DNA of 64,000 nt from Gnetum montanum (taxonomy: Eukaryota > Streptophyta > Gnetopsida > Gnetales > Gnetaceae): the NCBI GenBank assembly GCA_015680685.1, contig MNCI01009419.1, positions 261,468 through 325,467 on the forward strand. The letters run 5' to 3'. The notes under the pieces are model-generated. The model saw nothing but the letters and a program-made list of their open reading frames with translations. It had not been told where the DNA came from and made no database searches. How positions within the stretch are numbered: the first letter of the stretch is position 1; every line of letters begins with the position of its first letter. The translations under genes were made by a program, and so were the position numbers. Shown here in pieces: positions 24,740 through 36,655 of the stretch.

Positions 24740-27115
24740 AAGGATTGACATCCCTTGTAGTGTTATGTTGCTACAGTTGGGTAGGAAGCTAGCCTTGCGT
24801 AGTTGGAGTAGGTGGTAATGGAGTTGAGGATGGAAGAGGTGCAGATAAATGAGAAGGATAGTACATATGTTAAGCATCACTCTAAGAAGAAGAAGTTCTA
24901 TAGTACTTGGGGGTCTAGTAGTGAGGCTAAAGATTAATGTAACTAGTAGAGTCATGTGGAGAGATTGACTACTGAATGTAATACCCATATGGGTTAGGTT
25001 GATGGTAAGGGTACTATTGATGTGGTGGTGGCATTCCCTATGATTATGGGTGTTGCCACCATTGATACTATTCATTCAGTTGTGGTGGAGCTCCACTCAA
25101 ATAATATGTGAAGGGTTGGTAGAACTACCTTGGGTTACCTTGAGGATAAGGTAACCTTCTAGGTGTTTTCCACTATTTAATCATGGGTTGAGTGCATACA
25201 CCCTAGACTCTTGTAGATGTGACACCACTAGGAAACATCCCTTAGGATGGTCATATTGGTAAATCTCACATCCGTCATCATTTTCCATGTCTGAATCCAC
25301 AACCTCTTCAATGAGAGCAACTTTGCCCTTACCCTTATTACATGCATACTCAACTTCTTTCTTTTTTCTTCTATCTCAATCACTACTTTGTTCTCTAGAC
25401 TCCTTTACTCTTTTTAGAATAGTTTAAAATTTGTTTTCTAGGGAGTTCCACATTTGACCTACCTTTGGTGATACTTCTAATGCAAATTTTTGAATGGAAA
25501 AATTCTTTCTATTCATCATCTCTTTAAGTGATAACTCTTCCTCATCTTCGCAAAATCTAATTTCCTTCTTTCAGAGGGAAGGATCTCTATTGTAGTCTTC
25601 TATACTTTCTCTTTTTCTCAACTTTCCTTCCTTCTTGGAAACTTGCTCCAACAATATTTGTATTTAATGGGCTCTAAGCTCATATAGCCTTCCTTGGGAA
25701 TAAGTCCCAAGGATTCTTCATGTTTTTTTCCTAAGCCCATCTATGAGATGGTGTAGTTGTTCCTTTTGTGAGTAACCATGGCCTAGGCAATGATGTAATA
25801 ATGAATAATATCAGCCCATGGTAGCATCCAAGGGTTTTTGTCCTCCTTGTTTCCATCCTTGTATTTGCTTATGTAGGTTGGACACTCGGGAGTATGTGTA
25901 ATAATTTTTGTTAAATAGCTCCAATAAGGTACTCCATTAATGAACGGATTCTAGTTATAAGGACTAGTACTAACTTTCTACTTCCTTAATTAGTTTCTAT
26001 GAAATAATATTTATCTTTTGCCACTCCTTTTCTATATTTTGCAAGGCACATGCATCATGGAATGCTTGTAGATGGTTTTGAGGATTAACATTATATCCCC
26101 CTTCAAATCATGGGATGTTATTCATGTTTAGTATTTTGATCCTACTATCTTTCTAGTGCCTTGTTGAAATCTTAATGACCTATGTTATATCTTACATACT
26201 TTAGGTGACGAGTAGGCATTCATTGTGATCATGTTTTCTATGGTGTCTATGATACCTATGCTATTTCCTACTTTCCCTTCTTTCATGATGTGTCTTTCTG
26301 GAATGACCTTGCCCCCTTTCTTGACCATTTTGTCCATGATTTCTATTTTGCTTACCCTTGTCCTCATGGTCTTTCCCTTTGTGACTGTGTTTAGATCCCA
26401 AAGGAGAGTGGGAAGAAGATGATGGAGGTGAAGAGGAAGGAGGACTAGCACCATGATGGTGCCTGTCACCTTCTCTTTGGTGGTCACAGCCTCGGTCGTG
26501 GTTACGATTAGAATGCCCATCATTCTCATGTGTTCATGTTCCTTTTCTGGATTCTTTGTGTCTATTGGTACTAGAACATAGGTTACAAATAGTTAAGTAA
26601 ATATTTTTATACACAACCCCTTGACCAAAGTCAATGAGAGGAACATCATTTTGTGGAAAACCTCCTAAGACAGGTTCACCACCCTCATTTTCACTTAGGA
26701 CATATGGGACATCTTGAGACCACTTCCCCTTCATGGAGTTGTAATTTATTTCTTATTTCAAATCCCTCTAGCATTGTGCCTTTGTGGGTTGATAATCCCT
26801 CAAATCTTATTCATGCACAATATGCTTTGATTGTAAATGCTGCATACCATTTTTTGTGAGAGCAAAAAGAAGCATATTTGGGATTGAGCAATTAGGAGGC
26901 AACACTATGTTAGCTTCTAAATCATGTCATTATAGCTATTCATCCTAGTGGAGGATAAAGGTAAAGTCTAGTACATACTCATCAAGATGAGCATATACCA
27001 TGCGAAACTATTGGGGCATTGGCAAATTAACCTATGCACCTTGCCTCTAATTGTTCATGGTGTTGGACCTAGTTGGTGAAGTACTCTCATAAGAAGAAGG
27101 AGATATGATTAATTA
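24740..27115 (-). pseudogene. Gag of element 2 (broken)
   Basis: Co-linear with gag of element 1. The N-terminal block at about 26950-27110 reads Ser/Thr-rich sequence, then MVYAHLDEYVLDFTFILH. The charged middle is at 26185-26530, the segment before the protease contains a GCEI-type motif at about 25200-25270, and the C-terminus is Pro/Tyr-rich (24800-25130). The expected start ATG near 27108 reads ATA. Stops again fall at former Gln and Trp codons. Confidence 0.78.
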
Positions 27116-27223
27116 TTTAGTGTGTGATACCATTTTTTGGTAATTGTAAGATGGTTGACCTTAAGGGTTCGTTCCAATGATGGAAGGATTTCCTAAGTTC
27201 TAATCAACACACAAAAAACAAAA

Positions 27224-27241
27224 TCCTCAGCAGTGGTGCCA
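27224..27241 (-). other. Primer binding site of element 2 (tRNA-Asp type)
   Basis: The minus strand reads TGGCACCACTGCTGAGGA, 13 of 18 matches to the tRNA-Asp-complementary site; all five differences are transitions. It lies one base from the LTR end. Confidence 0.8.
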
Positions 27242-27242
27242 A

Positions 27243-28059
27243 TGACGAGTGGTGAGGTACCCCTATGCCCAATCATGCGAATACAATAAGTCTTTCATGA
27301 TCCTATTGAACTCCAAGAATTAAGTACTTATGTGCCTACATGGGACAAGGATGAGTTATGCAGTCATTGTCTTCCTAAGCTTACTTGTAAGGCACAATTA
27401 TATGGTTAAGTAAACTTGAGGTGTATGATTTTTTTTATGTTTTTCTTTTATATTTTCTATCCTGGTCTCCTAAGTGTGTGCAATGAAAATATTTAATTAA
27501 CTAGTGGGTTTGGTAACTCTAATGTGAATAAAATCCTAACACTAGCATCCGTTCCCACTCTTCGAACAAATCCTAAACCAATATAACACTAGTCATTACT
27601 AGGTTACCAAGTGTTCCACGTATGCTCGAAGTGGTCATGCTCAATGTGCTAATTCATTGATAATTGATAATTAATAATTTGATGAAATAACATTAAATAA
27701 CTATTAAAAGCATCAAATAACAGTAAATAACATAAAATGTAATAATTAAGCTATTTTGAATTTTGTAAGGCTTATCATAAAGTTTGTCTTTATTTCTGAT
27801 CACAAGGTGTGCTTAGGTACACAATGCTTGAATAAAGATCTGTTCACTCTATGACTCCTACTATGGGCACTCACAAATAATTCTAACTTTGGAATAGAAA
27901 ACCTACAAGAGTTTGACTAAGGAACTTAAAATTAATGCGAAACCAAGTGCCCTTATCTCTTATTTATAGCCAACGAGACAAGTTCCAACATCGCATGTCC
28001 AATATCGTGTATCTGATATCGAGAGTTCGATATTGAGGGCCTGATATCGGAACTCATCA
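27243..28059 (-). repeat. 5' LTR of element 2 (817 bp)
   Basis: It pairs with 18146-18989. In transcription order it starts TGATGAGTTCCGATATCAGG and ends ...CCTCACCACTCGTCA. U3 carries four ATAT motifs at 28002, 28016, 28030 and 28044, spaced exactly 14 bp. The TATA box is at 27961-27969. Confidence 0.93.
27961..27969 (-). promoter_or_regulatory. LTR promoter TATA box of element 2
   Basis: The minus strand reads CTATAAATA, about 90 bp inside the LTR start and immediately downstream of the 14 bp ATATC array, the same layout as element 1. Confidence 0.68.
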
Positions 28060-28964
28060 CTGTTATTCATGGTCATATGCGGAATATTATCTAACTATAA
28101 TACCAGTATTTCTTACTTCCATAATCAATTCCTATTCTCTATTTATATCCAAATTTTTGCAAGATTATAGTATATGTTTTAGGAATTTTTAGCTTGAACA
28201 ATTGAATTTTACCTAAGTTTATAACTTAACATGAAATGATAATAATTCCACATGGATCTTTAGTTCATAAACTATATCTATTTCTATGCTTTAAATTTTA
28301 TGTAACTAAAATAAATTTAAGGTTAAAAGAGTAATGACAGATGCTTGGTCTACTATCATTCCACCTAGAAAACTATCTATAAAAAAAGGTATGTACATGA
28401 GGGTTGAACTACATCATGAGCAAAGTTTCCTATAGGATCCTATTCATTGGTAATGTAGCTAAGTAGCCAACATTGATGTCAAAATTCTAGTTTGTGAAGT
28501 GATGTGCATCATGGACAAAGTTTCCTACAAGATCATCTTTATTGGTAGTGTAATAGACTTCTTAGTGATTTGGATTCTAGTAGCACTATGACATCTTAAG
28601 CTTTGTTAATCTTTTTAAAAAGTATAATAAGTAAAATAATAGAAGAATAATAAATAATAATAGTAAAAATATATAAATAAAGACATCTTGATATTTAATT
28701 TTCTTAGCCTATTAATTAATGTGCATTCATCTTCTTATGTGACATTTTATGTACTTTAGGTATTTGTAGTTTGAGAAAGCTAATTTCCTAAATCCTATAC
28801 TTTAATCTACTTGAATTTGAATTATTATTCTCTTCCTATGGAATTGGTTGATTACTTATGTGGTGGCCATTGCATAGTTCATTAGTTCATTATCCATTCT
28901 ATTATGTCTCATTTCTTGTTATTACCTTGAAAATATTAGGAGCCTATTTTTAGTTCAAGGGGGT
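28060..28964 (+). other. 3' tail of element 3 beyond the element 2 insertion
   Basis: A+T-rich with no supported gene. It ends in the purine tract AAGGGGG (28957-28963) immediately before TTGCAAG, which I read as a polypurine tract and the start of the 3' LTR at 28965. The rest is unassigned. Confidence 0.45.
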
Positions 28965-30670
28965 TGCAAGAAATGATACTCCTATGATGTTACTATAGTT
29001 AAATTAGGAATTTAATTCTTAAACTTTATAATATTCATACTTGTGTGTTGTGCTAGACTATCAAAGCTAAGGGTGCATGAGCTACCTCCAAAATTTTTAG
29101 TATCATAGATGCTAAATAGGAGAATCCACCAAAAGCCAAATTAGGATATGTCAATACCTAGGAGGTCTAGAATAATTTTTATATAGATTAAAAATAAAAT
29201 AAAAATCAGAATTATATATATATATATATGTATGTATGTATAATAAATAAATAAATAAATCAAAAAATTTAATTCAAATAAGATACAATTAAATAATTCC
29301 AATTAATTCTTGTTACTTATTACCATTTTTAGAAAAGATTCATCTAAAGTAATGATTTCAAGATTAACAAGTTGGTTGCACAATGCATTAGATGTAAGTT
29401 TTTACTTTAGAAATAAAGAAAAGAAAAGTCCAATTTTCCAAATAATAATAAGAGTTTCATGGCTGGTTACATGGTATATGACCAATAAAGATCAATAATT
29501 GAGGTTTTTCTTTGAGTACTTCAATTTCCTCATGAAAAATAATTTAATAAGCTTTCAATGCTCATTATTTCTTTCACATTATTTTCCTAGGGAACTAGAA
29601 AAATTCTAGTTGAAGGCTATGAGAGAACATAAAGTAGTAATAATTTTGAATAAATAATATTTATTTTACTTTATATTAAATCACTAGTAAGTATATTTTA
29701 GTCAATTATTATCATCTATACTATAGTCTATCTCACTAATAATATATTTTGTATAGCTTATTTTTTAGGATTAAAAATTAGAGCTAAATGACATCAAATG
29801 AAAACTTTAATTACACTATCATGTTTGAAATTTTAAAATAAATGGTCTTGATCTTTGGTTTACATAAAGAAAAATCCTAGACATGAAAGTTATGGTTGAT
29901 AAAAGTTGGCCATGAAGAGGACATGTCAAATCCACCATGCAAGAAGAAATGGTTTACACCTACCATTAGCACATAAATTTTGAAGAAAAAATTCAACAAG
30001 GATGCCTTGGGACCCACTTAAATAGTAGGTAAAGACTTAGAAACCACCTACCCAGTAGGTGAATACTTTTAAGATTCATTGATGATCCTTGTCTCTTCAT
30101 TAAATGTATCTATATTTTGTATAAATTGAGATGTTAAGCCTTGTTCTTCCTAACACTTGAGAAGGATAGTCTAGGATCTATGCTTCCTTGCTTCTTGATT
30201 GCTCATTACCTTAAGAAATTGCTACCTTTTGCACTTCTTTTTCTATTCTTACATTATTGTTCTCATTTCATTTGTATGAGTGGAGTTAGGAAACATTTCA
30301 TTTGACACTAGAGTGAGATAAGGGATCTCATCCATGTACAAACCTTTTCTCATTATCTTTGTGTGAGCCAAGGCTATAAATTTTGGATAAATACCATTTC
30401 ATTTTAACAAAGGAAAATTTAGTCCTTGCATATTTTTTCTTTATGTTAGAAAGAAATAATGTTTTGTGGATGTACTAATGATTGATAAGTAACATATATT
30501 GATCAAGGAAGAAGTTGAAATATCAAGAAGGCAATAAACTTTGGATTTTTTCATTTCTTATAAATACTTGAATCACTAAGGCTTACCTCCAAGAGTATGC
30601 CATTTGGGTAAGTCATAGATGAGGTGATGAACCAACAACATAACCAATCTAATTGTAGAAGAGATTATCA
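28965..30670 (+). repeat. 3' LTR of element 3 (about 1.7 kb)
   Basis: The right end at 30670 (...GATTATCA) is fixed by comparison with the copies ending at 7821 and 11251. The left end is inferred. A TATA-like TATAAATT at about 30117 lies some 550 bp before the end, matching the one near 7264. A CTACC-AGTAGGT repeat at 30045-30060 is shared with the left copy. Confidence 0.62.
29213..29260 (+). repeat. Compound microsatellite (TA)n(TATG)n(AAAT)n
   Basis: About nine TA units, then three TATG-type units, then four AAAT-type units, inside the 3' LTR of element 3. Confidence 0.9.
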
Positions 30671-33000
30671 TTCCCTAATTCATCCACATCCAATCATCTT
30701 AATTGATTTATAAGCGTGAAAGTGGAATGTTGATCAACTACAATTATAGTAATTCTACCTTGTCTCTCCACATTATGGTACTACTAGCCAATGTATTGAT
30801 TCACGTCACCCACTAATATGGATGGTGTTATTATTTCTATGAGGTAAGTTCTCCAACCTAGTATTGATATAGTTTTCTAACTAAAATAAATGATGTTATG
30901 TTATTTATAGTTGTTCCCTTGAAAATATAGAATGAACATATGGATTTACTATATTAATCAATCAAACAATGAGGTTGAATTTTTTTTCCCCATATCTTTA
31001 TCTCTATTTTGATACAAGACTATGACAGGTTATGACTTTGTAAAAGGATCAACCCAACTAGTCTATAACTATTTCAACATGTTGAAGCAACTAAGTTGAT
31101 TAATGTTTAATCATCTAGTCATCAATAAGATGTAAGGTCACCTATTTCTTCATGAGTTGTCCCATCATCCAAAAAATAATAGGATCAATATGATTCATTT
31201 GATCTAATAGATTGAATGTAGCCTCTTGTCACTTTAATAGTATAAGTTAGAAGGAAATCCTCTCTCTAATCATCAGAGCCAATAAAAGCTACTCAATTCT
31301 TTAGTACTATCTGCCATGAATTGCTAGCAAGATAGCATCCTAGTTACAATTTCAAATAAGTATTTCACATTAATTATCATGCTTTCACCATACTAGGTAA
31401 GGGAGAAAAATTACCATTCTAGTTCATCAAGTTTAAGGTAAAATATGGTAAATAATTATTCCTCAATATTTAAATTCTTTATCATTCCCTAGTTTTTCAC
31501 TTACAATGTTCATGTATTATTTTTTTAGGATGGCTTATAGGACATTGCAGATAACTAAGAGTTAAAAGGATGTAAGTAATTTAATGTAACTAGACATTTC
31601 GTGCCTATAGGCCTATGCTAATTACATAATGGAAAACATTAGTTAAAGAAATACAAGTTATAGCAACACTTATAGTTACATTGAAGCATGAAAATATTAA
31701 GCAAATTCACTTAGTCCAACATACTATATTTTTCTCATTTTCAAACACTAAACTCTTTATTGTTTCTCTTTCTAGTAGGACATGGATGATGAATAGCAAC
31801 TATGTATCCCATGGGTGAAAATGGTATATAACTAACCTATTAATAGATCAATATGATCTCAATGCATTGAGAAATAAAAGAAATTATTGTAAAACATTAA
31901 ATGGCTACAAAATTTGCTTGTGATGACACAATGGGCATATTTGATTAACTTACGATTTCATATCGGCAAAAAGTTGATGTTTCCTCTAGGAAGGATATCT
32001 TGTTTATTGTCTAATATTGGCTTGTTATTCACCATTACTTATAAGTTGATGCATGTCCCTATAATTTTTTCAAGTTATTATTATCAAATATCAATTAATT
32101 ATTTTTTNATTACATATCCATGATAATAAATTCAGTAATTTTATTAATTTATTATGGCATGACATAATACTATGTTTTTTTTTCTTGTTTATTTTCCTCC
32201 ACAGGTTGGCTTATTAGGCTAATAAGTATTGCTTAAGACAAAGGACTTATTATTAGAGGTGTTAGCTATTTCTTTCTTGATTTTCATAAGGATTTTGTGC
32301 AAAATAGTTGATGTAATAACTTACTTAGGCTCTAATTAAGTCAACTCCATTGCTCGATCTTTATATTTTTTTGGAGAAAGAATTGAAATATATGGGTTAC
32401 ATATCCACATAAAATATTGAGTTAATTCAATGATATGCCACCAATACTATGAACACTATCCCATTATTTCTATGTTGGATATTTCCTTTTGATAAAAAAG
32501 AAAAAACACATTAATTCCAATGTTATAAAACCTTTTAACAAATAAATTAAAATAACAATTCAAAATAGCACTCAAAAGAATTCAAGATACAAAATCTAGA
32601 AGCATAAAAAAAATACAAACGACATGAGTACTTTTAACCATCTAAGAAACATTTATAGTGAAAAGAAAAATATAAAGGATAAAGCACAAAAGGTAGTAAA
32701 ACAAGAGTAAAGTGCTAGAAACAAAGGGGGAGCTGAAACGAAAAAATTAGTAAAGAAGAGATTAATGTGTATGCGATTATGGCAATGTCCTATTTCTTTC
32801 TCTAGACAACGTCACTACTCATACTCTACCAGTAAATTTATTGAAAACATTAAGAATCCTAATAAATAATCAAAATACAAAGTAAATGTCCATAACAAAA
32901 ATTGACTATATAAAATGAAAAAAAAGTTCAGGTAAAAAACATCAAATTAACGAAATACAAAAAACTCTTCACAACTAAATCTAGAACAACCCTCTAAGCT
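30671..33000 (+). repeat. Non-coding repeat block F, right copy
   Basis: It starts directly at the LTR end and matches 7822-10597. It contains one N (32108) where about 510 bp of the left copy is missing. No coding frame. Past 32960 it grades into repeats of CTCTTCACAACTAAATC (also near 33003, 33403 and 33435). Confidence 0.6.
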
Positions 33001-34459
33001 CTTTGTAACTAAATCTAAAATAATCCTTAAAAATAAATTTAACATATAAAATCCAAAAATAGTAAAAACTAAATCAAACTGACCTAATGCAATAACAAAT
33101 AAAGGAAAAATTACATCAAAATAAACACAAATAAATAATTACTAAAATTGTAAATTCTAATAATATTATCAAAATAAAAAGTAGAATATATCATGCAAGA
33201 AATAAATTTACAACTATTAATAATGATAAACAACTATATTGAAGAGAAGGAAATTCAAAGTAAAAAATAAAATAATAAAAACACATCAACAAAATAAAAC
33301 CATAAATACAAATAATTCAAAAAAAAACTTACAAAAATAACAATTTTAATAACTAGATGAGAAACTTTAAATCTGGTGTAGAATTTTTGATATTATAAAA
33401 ACTTTGCACAACTAAATCCAAAATAATCCTCAAAGCTCTTCACAACAAAATTGAAAATGGCACTTAAAACAATTCAACATAAAAAATTCCAAACTAACAA
33501 AAAAATAAATAAATTATCCCATTATAGTACTTGTAATATCTTTTTGACTCTTAAAAGGCTTAATATTTTTGTCTTTTACTATTACTTATGTTTTGCAATT
33601 TGAACTTGATTTAATAAAAAGTCTTGCACTTTTGATTTATCTATAACATACAATATTTTTTCATTTTATTATTATTTATTAAGAAGGGTTATAATTAAAA
33701 AGTTAATTTAATTTCTATAGTATTGTTTTATTTTTCTTTTGGAAGCTCAAGAATAGAAGCTTTCAACCTTTTTTGTTGTTTGTTGTTTATTTATGATAAA
33801 TGTATTCTTTTATTTTAGAAGGAGTTTTATCCTACTCTTTATAAGAAATACTTTAATAAGAAGTGAAAACCTATGAGGATGCTTCTAAATAAGGGCAAAG
33901 ATTGATTCCTTTTCTACTCTAGAGGAGAGGATTTTTAGGATTGATTGTAAGGATAAAAACTTAAAAAAAGAATCCCCAAAACTACTGGGCCTTTTATTTA
34001 GACTATCTCTTCAATGATTTGATGTCCTCTAAATTTTTTTAATATTATTATCTATATTCGGGATCCAACATCCACCCCTGCCCCCTCCCCGCACCCGACC
34101 AAAAAAAATATTATTATTTTGCCATTTTGGTATGAGACTTAATAATTGCTTGATTTGGCCTAAGATCTTACTAATGTGACTTCTATTTAATGAGTCTAAC
34201 CTTCTTGTATTTGTGATTAATATGATATTTTATATTTTAAGTATTATATTTATTTGAATTTAATATTAGAGTATTACCATGTGTTGTTAGCCTTGTTGTC
34301 TCTAGATAAGGATAGGATGATTGGATATAGACTAACTAAAGATGATATTTATCTCTATTTTGAAGCTATCACCTAATATAGAAAAATATAGCATCTCAAT
34401 GTCAACCAAAAATGGCTCAATGGCCATAAGAATAACAAAAAAAATAAAGTTAACTTCAT
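33001..34459. other. A+T-rich unassigned sequence
   Basis: Poly-A-rich to about 33530, then mixed. One C-rich patch at 34070-34103 (CCACCCCTGCCCCCTCCCCG) stands out in composition. I see no gene or element domain. Confidence 0.5.
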
Positions 34460-35586
34460 ATAAGAATTATGCCTCTAATCCTCCTACCTCCATGTTCTCC
34501 TCAATGTAAGAGGGTTTAGCCCCCTCATCATCATCTCTAATTTAAGGGTTGACATTCTTCTTGATGTTGGCTACCATCATGTTCATGGATATTAGAGTGG
34601 AACGCACCTTCTTTAGCACTATCAAGATCTTGCACTCTGTATACTTCACTTTCTACAACTAAGCTTACATCCCTTCCTAGAGTTCTTGAACTTTACTAGT
34701 CCCAAGTACTAATGAAGAGCTTTTATGATAGATTCCATAACAAAGTGGTCAATCTTGATGTATATTTTTATGGATTGGATGAAGATGTCATTTTTTAAAA
34801 TAGTAAGATGTACCTTCATGTCTATTTGTGGTTCTAACACCTCCAACTTCCTCAAAATAGCTAAAATAAGAAATGACAAGTAAAGTTTGAGTGGATCATC
34901 GTTATAGTGATAAAACATGTACTTGATTGTAGGTATGAAAAATATACATCCTCACCAAACTTTAAATTCTTCATAATCCAAAGAGTTTGGCTCATGATAT
35001 ACATGATGTGTGTAGATAGTAGAACGTTCATAACAATCATGCTAGCCATCACATGGTGCTCAAAACACAAGTTCATAAAGTGAGTTCCTGGATCCACATC
35101 CTAGTGGAGTCCAATTCTTCAATGAACTAATGGAAAAGATCATACTTATCTTATGTACTAGATTTAGGCTTGAGGATGTCCTTCCCCATGGCTAGAAGGA
35201 CAAACACTCTTAAAGTCATGCTACAATGATCTTCACCCTAGTTTTTCTCATGAATAAAACCAAGTAACATTCAGAAGGATCTTCCATAGTCAGATGTAGC
35301 TTTAAGTTCCTATACAATTCTAGGATTTCTTCTTGGTAAAACTAGTTGATAGGGGTCCTAATAAACACCCCACAATCCATGGCCTCTTATTGCTTCTAGA
35401 CTATGACATCACTGTCATCAAACCACTCTATATAGTTTGCCTCATCGTGGTAAATGATGATTTCAAGCCTCTCAACCCTAGAAACCTGTAACATAAGAAT
35501 AAAATTTAACATGCAAATATCATCATAAATCTTCTCACTAAGGCTTATTCTTACCTAAGCTTGCATAGTTGTGGAGGATTTTCCCA
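34460..35586 (-). pseudogene. Accessory-type ORF with an apparent 69-bp intron (broken)
   Basis: On the minus strand an ATG at 35586 (MGKSSTTMQA) runs to a splice donor AG|GTAAGA. The apparent intron is 35486-35554 and ends TTATGTTACAG. The frame continues VSRVERLEIIIYHDEANYIE, then FYQEEILELYRNLKLHL and YLVLFMRKTRVKIIVAWL, and further to ILRKLEVLEPQIDMKVHL and HFVMESIIKAL near 34720. The pattern Phe-Tyr...Tyr-Arg-Asn-Leu...(V/M)R-(G/K) resembles the plant-specific domain annotated in databases as putative plant transposon protein; that is from memory and unverified. Stops stand at former Gln and Trp codons. It is probably the third ORF of another retroelement, minus strand. Confidence 0.5.
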
Positions 35587-36650
35587 TTTATATCCTCCCT
35601 ACACAAGATAGTTGTTGGAAGGGGAATATCATCATTATCAAAATATAAAAATATATGGAAATAAGCCCTGACTTAGAGAGATATGCCTTACCTAACATTA
35701 GGAAAGATGATGTTGAGTTGGTGTGGTCCTTAATCCCTTTTTCATGACCCCAAAAGAAAGTGGATATAGTGGTAAATAAAATTCTAGTTAAGACAAGAGT
35801 ACTAAAGAAATGACTCATGGAAAAAATTTTACCTTAATAAGTGGTGCTTGGTGTGGTATGGACTCTCATTATTTGACAATAGTCCCTAATGGAGCAGAGA
35901 GCCAAAGGAGTGGTAGAGAAATAGTGGTTAAGTGAGGCTTATTTGCGAGAGGAAAACACATAGTGTTTAGGAAAAATTTTGGGCATAAGATCTATCCCCA
36001 TGGATGGTGGCTATATATTATTAGGAAATCATTTTACTACTAGATTTTATTTTTATTTTCTTTGCTTTTCATCATATCGATCTTCATTGAAGAATCGATG
36101 TTGTTTGATATGAATTGGATCGAACTACATTGTGGTAGTGAAAAAAATTGATATGAATAGACATTTAGCTCCTAACATATTGAAGTTCCTCATGGTTGTG
36201 TTATTCACACATAAAAATTTCAAGAAATTTTTTTTATTTAACAATCTTTATCAATATAGTCAACATGGATCAATACCACTATACATTAACATATCAATAT
36301 CCATCATGGTTGCAATATTCAAATGTGAATGTCTTGAAAATTATTTTTCTTTATTAATCCACATCAATCTAATTGATATCAATCAATATATTTATTTATA
36401 ACCTAAATGTAAATTCTACCTATATCAATTGAAAACACACCAATTGATATACTTCGATTACATTTATAATTAGACATTAATAATGCAATGTCTATTAATA
36501 TACTTAGACCTCAAGGGATTCTTTTCTCTTGGTGCATCTATGAAAATTGATTTTGTGATGTCCCTTTATAAAATAATATTATTATTCAAGTGTTATCACA
36601 TCCTCTAAAATAAATTGATATCATTAAAATAAAAGAAAATAATTTTATTA
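35587..36650 (-). other. Region upstream of the 34460-35586 ORF
   Basis: No confident coding sequence; the 89-codon open stretch at 36132-36401 on the plus strand has no family features. It holds many ATATCAAT/ATTGATAT motifs between 36070 and 36460, a minus-strand TATA-like TATAAATAAA (36391-36400) and a perfect inverted repeat (36421-36451). Confidence 0.4.
36421..36451. repeat. Perfect inverted repeat, 11-bp arms
   Basis: Arms TATATCAATTG (36421-36431) and CAATTGATATA (36441-36451) with a 9-base spacer. It lies about 20 bp upstream, on the minus strand, of the TATA-like sequence 36391-36400. Confidence 0.85.
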
Positions 36651-36655
36651 GCTAC

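Larger units (their letters stand above)
18146..28059 (-). mobile_element. Element 2: complete-length Athila/Tat-like element, minus strand
   Basis: Both LTRs are present (27243-28059 as 5' LTR, 18146-18989 as 3' LTR). The primer site is at 27224-27241, followed by gag, protease, RT, RNase H, integrase and a 3' untranslated region of about 1.9 kb. The LTRs differ from each other by many substitutions and small indels, so the insertion is old. The flanks ctact (18141-18145) and ctgtt (28060-28064) agree at only three of five bases, so the target duplication is not secure. It sits in the 3' tail of element 3. Compared with element 5 it has no accessory ORF. Confidence 0.92.
10598..30670 (+). 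mobile_element. Element 3: Athila-like Ty3/gypsy element, split by element 2
   Basis: Plus-strand order: truncated 5' LTR end (10598-11251), primer site (11255-11272), long leader, gag, protease, RT, RNase H and integrase to about 17990, then a tail interrupted by element 2 (18146-28059), a purine tract (28957-28963) and a 3' LTR (28965-30670). The protease and gag match Athila more closely than do those of elements 1, 2, 4 and 5. All frames are broken. The LTR start at 28965 is inferred from the purine tract and a TG; the LTR end is well supported by comparison of three copies. Confidence 0.75.

Noticed and set aside
18141-28064. Target site duplication of element 2 (ctact/ctgtt)
   Set aside because: Only three of five bases agree, not enough to claim it.
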